A stretch of DNA of 27,214 nt from CAYJPV01 sp964396055 (GTDB lineage Bacteria > Acidobacteriota > Vicinamibacteria > Vicinamibacterales > JAKQTR01): positions 1 through 27,214 of the forward strand of contig CAYNDV010000055.1 of NCBI GenBank assembly GCA_964396055.1, written 5' to 3'. A program made the translations under genes and the position numbers. The notes below the pieces were generated by a model. That model saw nothing but the letters and a program-made list of their open reading frames with translations. It was not told the origin of the DNA and did no database searches. Position 1 is the first letter of the stretch. Every line of letters begins with the position of its first letter. Positions 23,801 to 27,214 of the stretch are shown here, in pieces.

Positions 23801-24060
23801 AGGTGCACAGCGACGACAAGTGGTACGTGGAGGCGTACAAGGTCTACATGAACCTCGTCTGGCTGAACGGGGTCATCGGCAGCGGGGCCGGCGACGTGCA
23901 GGGCGGGGCGGACCATCGCCCGACGGACGCGTCGATGTTGGTGCTGGACATGCTCGAGAAGGAGCTGGCAGCCGCGCAGAAGGCCTTCGACGCCGTGATG
24001 GCGACGGATCTGCCGGGGTTCAACCGCGCGCACGCGGGGCGGCGCATCGCCCTCAAGTAG
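20809..24060 (+). CDS. Secreted Asp-box (BNR/sortilin-like) beta-propeller protein
   Basis: This 1083-residue exported protein has a signal peptide (about 1-27). Ten Asp-box-like motifs of the S/T-x-D-x-G-x-T/S-W type are spaced along the first ~750 residues (for example TTDGAQTW, STDAGRTW, TTDGGKTW, SKDGGATW, TVDGGRTW, TADYGRTW), typical of 10-bladed VPS10/sortilin-like or sialidase-like propellers. Residues about 820-850 (FAILDAAGTVIRTIEG, then GLNRVMWDLRY) look like a FlgD-type Ig segment, followed by a helical C-terminus with a long charged region. The ATG at 20809 follows GGGGAG. A CGDCH sequence at 355-359 fits a CxxCH haem-c motif, in a place where relatives, as I recall them, have GDNHD. 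Such proteins are abundant in Acidobacteriota and often annotated as glycosyl hydrolase, but no catalytic residues are evident, so a ligand-binding or peptidase-accessory role is equally likely. Confidence 0.87.
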   Translation: MRTVAARHVRLLTALLFAALFAAGLLAQGPPGGALPNQPPEPLRFRYVGPPSAGRFSAIAGIPGNTQVYYAGSASGGVWKTTDGAQTWEPVFDDQPVQAIGALAVSRSNPNIVWAGTGEAWAIRDADVMGDGVYKSTDAGRTWVHAGLRETGRIARMLIHPTNPDIVFACALGRATGPQEERGVFRTTDGGKTWQRVLFVNPGTGCSGLSMDPKNPDVLLAGTWEVVMHTWAMFSGGPGSGVYRSKDGGATWQRLEGPGLPKPPVGKIDVAIAPSNPKRMFALIQTPNQGSLWRSDDAGDTWKDVSWDRRLIGRAGFYIRIEVNPQNADEVLIANSSFHRSTDGGLTFPPGGGQCGDCHDIWVDPQNGDHWVVTDDAGLNFTRDHGKTFQAAILPNGQMYHVAVDEQVPYWIYSNRQDDGTMRGPVSSPWPVPNVPSYAAAQGLRGPRPGMGGGGGAFGLSRGPAVSPWQQGLGGCESGFTMPVPGNPDIIWGTCYGNEVTRFDARLGRARSVAPWMHTLDSEPDKLKYRCHWSPPLAFDPFEPETVYYGCQVIFKTSDQGQSWSVISPDLSTQDPSRIVSSGGIVGDNLGQFYGEVVFAIAPSMLQRGLIWAGTNDGLIWNTVDGGRTWANVTKNVAGLREWGTIRRIYPSRFDPGTAYVAVDYHLMDHRDPYVYKTADYGRTWKRISDGLPKGHPLDYVLNVVENPNRRGMLFAGTGRAFFYSMDDGATWTPFRDGLPAAPVTWIEVQAQHHDVVVSTYGRGLYVLRDITRLEQQDQVDGAAPVFFYTPRPGFREAKSGAAEFLYAVKAESKDPVTFAILDAAGTVIRTIEGPARQGLNRVMWDLRYTPPAQVELRTIPPDNPHIWEEARFKGQTTRPILHWGIQGPVRQGPLVTPGVYTVRMTHGAVSVAKAIEIIKDPDIKAPPSDLAAATAAGLRIRDALNASVAMVNRVEVVRKQIEDLLKVHAGTPAVVRALRDLDKKLWDVEMMLVTRTEVHSDDKWYVEAYKVYMNLVWLNGVIGSGAGDVQGGADHRPTDASMLVLDMLEKELAAAQKAFDAVMATDLPGFNRAHAGRRIALK

Positions 24061-24093
24061 GCGCGGGACCGGCGTCCGGCCGGGGCGTGTAGA

Positions 24094-24885
24094 ATGGCGG
24101 CCGTGCCAACACTCGGCGACGCGCTCCGGATCACGCGGGACTCGGTGGTTGCCTTCGTCGGCGCCGGAGGCAAGACCACGGCACTCGCCCACCTGGCGCG
24201 CGCCTTCGCACCGTGCGTGGCTGCCACCACCACCCACTTCGGCGACTGGCAGGGAGCCTTCGCCGACCGCCACGTCCGCTGGCCGGATGCCGATCTGTCG
24301 ATGCCGGCGGGCGTGGACGACGACGAGGGTGTCGTCCTCGTGACCGGAGTCGCCGACGAACACCCGCACCGGCTGAAGGGCATCACGCTCGATCAGGCGG
24401 ACGCGCTGGTGGCCGCGGCCCGCCGACGGCGACATCCGGTGTTCGTCGAAGCCGACGGTTCACGCCGGCGGCCGCTGAAGGCGCCCGCCTGGTACGAGCC
24501 GCCCGTGCCGCGTGGCGCCACGCTCGTGGTCGTCGTGGCGGGCGTGAGCGGCCTCGGCGAGCCGCTCGACGCCGGGCACGTACACCGCCCCGAGCGGTTC
24601 GCAGCCCTGTCCGGTCTCGAGCCCAACGCACCCGTGACCACCGCGGCGCTGGCCCGGGTGCTCCTGCACCCGGATGGCGGCCGCCGGAACGTGCCCCCGG
24701 CCGCCCGGACGGCGGTGCTGCTGACGCAGGCCGACACGCCCGGGCGCGTCGCCCTGGCGTGGGACCTGGCGGAACATCTGCGGCCCGGCGTGGATGCCGT
24801 CGTCGTGTCGCGGCTGGACCCGGAGGCCGTCGCGCCCACGCCGCTGGTGCTCGCCGTGTACGAGCGGGCCGACCTTCCCGCGTAG
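24094..24885 (+). CDS. yqeC: YqeC, selenium-dependent molybdenum hydroxylase accessory protein
   Basis: This 263-residue P-loop protein belongs to the YqeC family, a marker of the selenium-cofactor trait, in which a labile selenium ligand is placed on the molybdenum of certain hydroxylases. It has the Walker A loop VVAFVGAGGKTTALAHLA (19-36), the family motif ATTTHFGDW, FVEADGSRRRPLKAP near the middle, and VVVVAGVSGLGEPLDAGHVHRPE, then LTQADTPGR. The start may be ATG 24094 or GTG 24103: TAGAAT at 24090-24095 could be a -10 whose transcript would begin at that GTG. No hydroxylase (XDH-type) gene and no yqeB or selD are in the window, so its client is unlinked. It is 33 bp downstream of the propeller gene. 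Confidence 0.87.
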   Translation: MAAVPTLGDALRITRDSVVAFVGAGGKTTALAHLARAFAPCVAATTTHFGDWQGAFADRHVRWPDADLSMPAGVDDDEGVVLVTGVADEHPHRLKGITLDQADALVAAARRRRHPVFVEADGSRRRPLKAPAWYEPPVPRGATLVVVVAGVSGLGEPLDAGHVHRPERFAALSGLEPNAPVTTAALARVLLHPDGGRRNVPPAARTAVLLTQADTPGRVALAWDLAEHLRPGVDAVVVSRLDPEAVAPTPLVLAVYERADLPA

Positions 24886-24972
24886 CCCCCCTGACGGCCG
24901 GCGCGCTGGACGCCCCCGCGCCCGATGTGGTTCGATCCTGGAAGTCGGTCATCTCCAGGAGGAGTTCGCACA

Positions 24973-27129
24973 ATGTCCAAGGGATTCCGCAGAGCGGCCC
25001 GGGTCTGGGTCGCTGCCGGCGCCACGGCGCTGCTGGGCGCCGTCACGGCCGCCCAGCAGTCGCCGGCGCGACTCGATTATCCACAGACGAAGAAGGTCGA
25101 TCACGTCGACACGTACCACGGCGTGGCCGTGCCCGATCCGTACCGCTGGCTCGAGGACGACAACTCGGCCGAGACCGCGGCGTGGGTGGCCGCACAGAAC
25201 AAGGTGACCTTCGGGTACCTCGAACAGATCCCCTATCGGGGCCGGCTGAAGGCCCGCCTCGAAGCGCTCTACAACTACCCGAAGTTCGGAGCGCCGTCCC
25301 GCAAGGGCGAGTACTTCTTCTTCAGCAAGAACGACGGCCTGCAGAACCAGAACGTGCTCTACATCCAGAAGGGCCTCACCGGCACGCCCGAGGTCCTGAT
25401 CGATCCGAACACGTGGTCCGAGGACGGCACGACCCGGCTGGCCGCGTTTTCGTTGTCGAAGGACGCGAAGTACGCCGTCGTCGGTGTCTCGCGCAGCGGG
25501 TCCGACTGGCAGGAGTACGGCGTGATGGAGGTGGCCACGCGGAAGATGCTGCCCGACAAGCTCGAGTGGATCAAAGTGTCGGGTGCCTCCTGGCGTGGCG
25601 ACGGGTTCTTCTACAGCCGCTACCCGGCCCCAGCCAAGGGCAAGGAACTGTCGTCGGCGAACGAGAACCACCAGGTCTATTTCCACAAGGTCGGCACCCC
25701 GCAGTCGGCCGACACCCTGGTCTTCGAGGATGCGGCCAACCCCCAGCGTTTCCACAACGTGGGCACCACCGAGGATGAGCGCTTCGCGGTGCTCGTGGTC
25801 TCGGATCGGGGCAAGGGCAAGAAGGGCAACGCGGTCTTCGTCCGCGACCTGTCGAAGGGCGAGACGACGTTCCGGCCGCTCATCGGCGAGATTGGGGACG
25901 ACTCGTTCGACGTGATCGACAACGTCGGCGACCGGATGCTCGTGCAGACCGACAAGGGCGCGCCCAACGGGCGCATCGTCCTCGTCGACCCGGCCAATCC
26001 GGCCGAGGCGAACTGGAAGACGGTGCTGGCCGAGCGGCCCGAGCCGCTGCAGGGTGCCGGCACGGCCGGCGGCAAGCTGTTCGCCACCTACCTCAAGGAC
26101 GTGACGACGGTGGCCGAGGTGCATGCCCTCGACGGCACGCTCGAGAACGTCGTGTCGTTGCCGGGCCCGGGAACCGCCGGCGGTTTCGGCGGCGAACGCG
26201 ACGATACGTTCGTGTTCTACACGTTCACGTCGTTCAACGTGCCGCCCACCATCTACCGCTACGACATCGCGACGAAGGCCAGCAGCGTCTTCCGGACGCC
26301 CGAGATTCCCGGCTTCGACGCGGCCGCGTACGAGACGAAGCAGGTCTTCTTCACCAGCAAGGATGGCACGCGCGTGCCGATGTTCCTGGTGTACCGCAAG
26401 GGCCTGAAGCTCGATGGCACGAACCCGACGCTGCTGTACGGGTACGGGGGCTTCAATATCACGACGGCGCCGTCATTCAGCGCGCTGCGCATCGCCCTGC
26501 TCGAGCAGGGCGTCGTCTACGCCTCGGCCAACCTGCGGGGCGGCGGCGAGTACGGCGAGAAGTGGCACGAGGCGGGCACGAAACTGAAGAAGCAGAACGT
26601 GTTCGACGACTTCATCGCCGCGGCCGAGTGGCTCATCGCGAACAAGTACACGTCTCCGGCGAAGCTGGCCGTCCAGGGCGGCTCGAACGGCGGCTTGCTG
26701 GTGGGCGCGGTCATCAACCAGCGTCCCGAGCTCTTCCGCGTGGCCATCCCGCAGGTGGGCGTGATGGACATGCTGCGGTTCCACAAGTTCACGATCGGCT
26801 GGAACTGGATCGCGGACTACGGTTCGAGCGACAACCCCGGGGAGTTCAAGGCGCTCTACGCCTACTCGCCGCTGCACAACATCAAGGCGGGCGGGACGTA
26901 CCCGGCCACGCTCATCACGACAGCCGATCACGACGACCGGGTGGTGCCGGCGCACTCGTTCAAGTACGCGGCGACGCTGCAGGAGAAGGCGGACCGGACC
27001 AACCCGCTGTTGATCCGGATCGAGACCAAGTCGGGCCACGGCGCCAGCAGCACGACGAAGCAGATCGAGTCGCTGGCCGACATCTACGCGTTCATGTTCC
27101 ACAACATGGGCGTGACGCCGCGGTTCTAG
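24973..27129 (+). CDS. Secreted prolyl oligopeptidase (S9A family)
   Basis: This 718-residue serine peptidase cleaves short peptides after proline. It has a signal peptide (about 1-28), an N-terminal helical/strand cap (DPYRWLEDDNSAETAAWVAA), a seven-bladed propeller (about 85-430) and a C-terminal alpha/beta hydrolase domain. The triad is complete at Ser571 (GGSNGGLLVG), Asp655 (ADHDDRVVPAHS) and His689 (SGHGAS), close to the porcine enzyme's 554/641/680. The S9A landmark NLRGGGEYGEKWHEAG is present. The ATG at 24973 has AGGAGGAG in front; the frame extension to 24925 is unsupported. The stop codon merges with a heptamer array. Propeller gating limits substrates to peptides of about 30 residues or fewer, so it fits a role after endopeptidases, together with the S10 enzyme. 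Confidence 0.95.
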   Translation: MSKGFRRAARVWVAAGATALLGAVTAAQQSPARLDYPQTKKVDHVDTYHGVAVPDPYRWLEDDNSAETAAWVAAQNKVTFGYLEQIPYRGRLKARLEALYNYPKFGAPSRKGEYFFFSKNDGLQNQNVLYIQKGLTGTPEVLIDPNTWSEDGTTRLAAFSLSKDAKYAVVGVSRSGSDWQEYGVMEVATRKMLPDKLEWIKVSGASWRGDGFFYSRYPAPAKGKELSSANENHQVYFHKVGTPQSADTLVFEDAANPQRFHNVGTTEDERFAVLVVSDRGKGKKGNAVFVRDLSKGETTFRPLIGEIGDDSFDVIDNVGDRMLVQTDKGAPNGRIVLVDPANPAEANWKTVLAERPEPLQGAGTAGGKLFATYLKDVTTVAEVHALDGTLENVVSLPGPGTAGGFGGERDDTFVFYTFTSFNVPPTIYRYDIATKASSVFRTPEIPGFDAAAYETKQVFFTSKDGTRVPMFLVYRKGLKLDGTNPTLLYGYGGFNITTAPSFSALRIALLEQGVVYASANLRGGGEYGEKWHEAGTKLKKQNVFDDFIAAAEWLIANKYTSPAKLAVQGGSNGGLLVGAVINQRPELFRVAIPQVGVMDMLRFHKFTIGWNWIADYGSSDNPGEFKALYAYSPLHNIKAGGTYPATLITTADHDDRVVPAHSFKYAATLQEKADRTNPLLIRIETKSGHGASSTTKQIESLADIYAFMFHNMGVTPRF

Positions 27130-27214
27130 AGGCTGGAAGCTAGAGGCTAGAGGCTAGAGGCTAGAGGCTAGAAGCTAGAGGCTAGAAGCTAGAGGCTAGA
27201 AGCTAGAGGCTAGA
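27126..27214. repeat. Heptamer tandem array after the S9A stop codon, runs off the window
   Basis: About twelve or more copies alternating between AGAGGCT and AGAAGCT (one GGAAGCT) on the plus strand, the sense strand of the gene. The TAG stop codon is part of the array. It continues to the end of the window, so its length is unknown. Confidence 0.92.

Noticed and set aside
19765..24435. 1556-codon open frame on the minus strand
   Set aside because: It is antisense to the propeller and yqeC genes and overlaps the S10 gene in a different frame. It has no recognisable domain and low-complexity composition.

Overview
The window is high-GC bacterial DNA that most resembles a soil or sediment Acidobacteriota genome (Vicinamibacteria-like). 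That placement is an inference from three things: the secreted S9A and S10 peptidases and the Asp-box propeller protein, the abundant heptanucleotide arrays, and a GCGTCCGGC-type dispersed hairpin. A 100-base run of N flanked by two identical 55-bp segments shows that this is a scaffolded draft or metagenome assembly. No rRNA, tRNA, CRISPR array, transposase or phage gene is visible.

Layout. 92-4785: a ferritin (-), an uncharacterised protein with a GNAT-like segment (+), and a secreted adhesin-like protein with two DNRLRE modules, an IPT/TIG module and two CARDB modules (-). 5056-9021: a PAS/histidine kinase/receiver hybrid, then a long aldehyde:ferredoxin oxidoreductase (AOR) family protein. 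9196-10896: a Tat-exported GH109-type Gfo/Idh/MocA protein (-) divergent from a 65-aa ThiS/MoaD-like sulfur carrier ending in Gly-Gly. 10917-13465: a translationally coupled pair. The first protein is membrane-anchored and has four tandem protein-tyrosine-phosphatase-like modules, of which only the first keeps Cys-X5-Arg. The second is a dolichol/phytol-kinase-family membrane protein. 13706-18312 (-): a five-gene operon joining a TrpXYZ-like ABC importer (binding protein, permease, ATPase) to a STAS-domain protein and an RsbW-like ATP-binding protein. 18392-18862 (-): a Bcp-type peroxiredoxin whose peroxidatic Cys codon is an in-frame TGA followed by a SECIS-like hairpin, so almost certainly a selenoprotein. 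19101-27129: an S10 carboxypeptidase-like protein (-), an Asp-box propeller protein, YqeC (selenium-dependent molybdenum hydroxylase accessory factor) and an S9A prolyl oligopeptidase.

Themes. Selenium appears twice (Sec-peroxiredoxin and YqeC). Pterin-metal chemistry appears in the AOR protein and in YqeC, and possibly in the ThiS/MoaD-like carrier. The most unusual genetic arrangements are the ABC importer built into a partner-switching operon and the active-plus-three-degenerate phosphatase protein coupled to a polyprenol-kinase-like enzyme.

Two non-coding repeat families sit right after stop codons. One is purine-rich heptamer arrays of consensus near AGARGCN, always purine-rich on the sense strand of the gene they follow (five genes). 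The other is a 19-bp palindrome, AATCAATCC-N-GGATTGATT, and its truncated versions, often paired as long hairpins (three loci).
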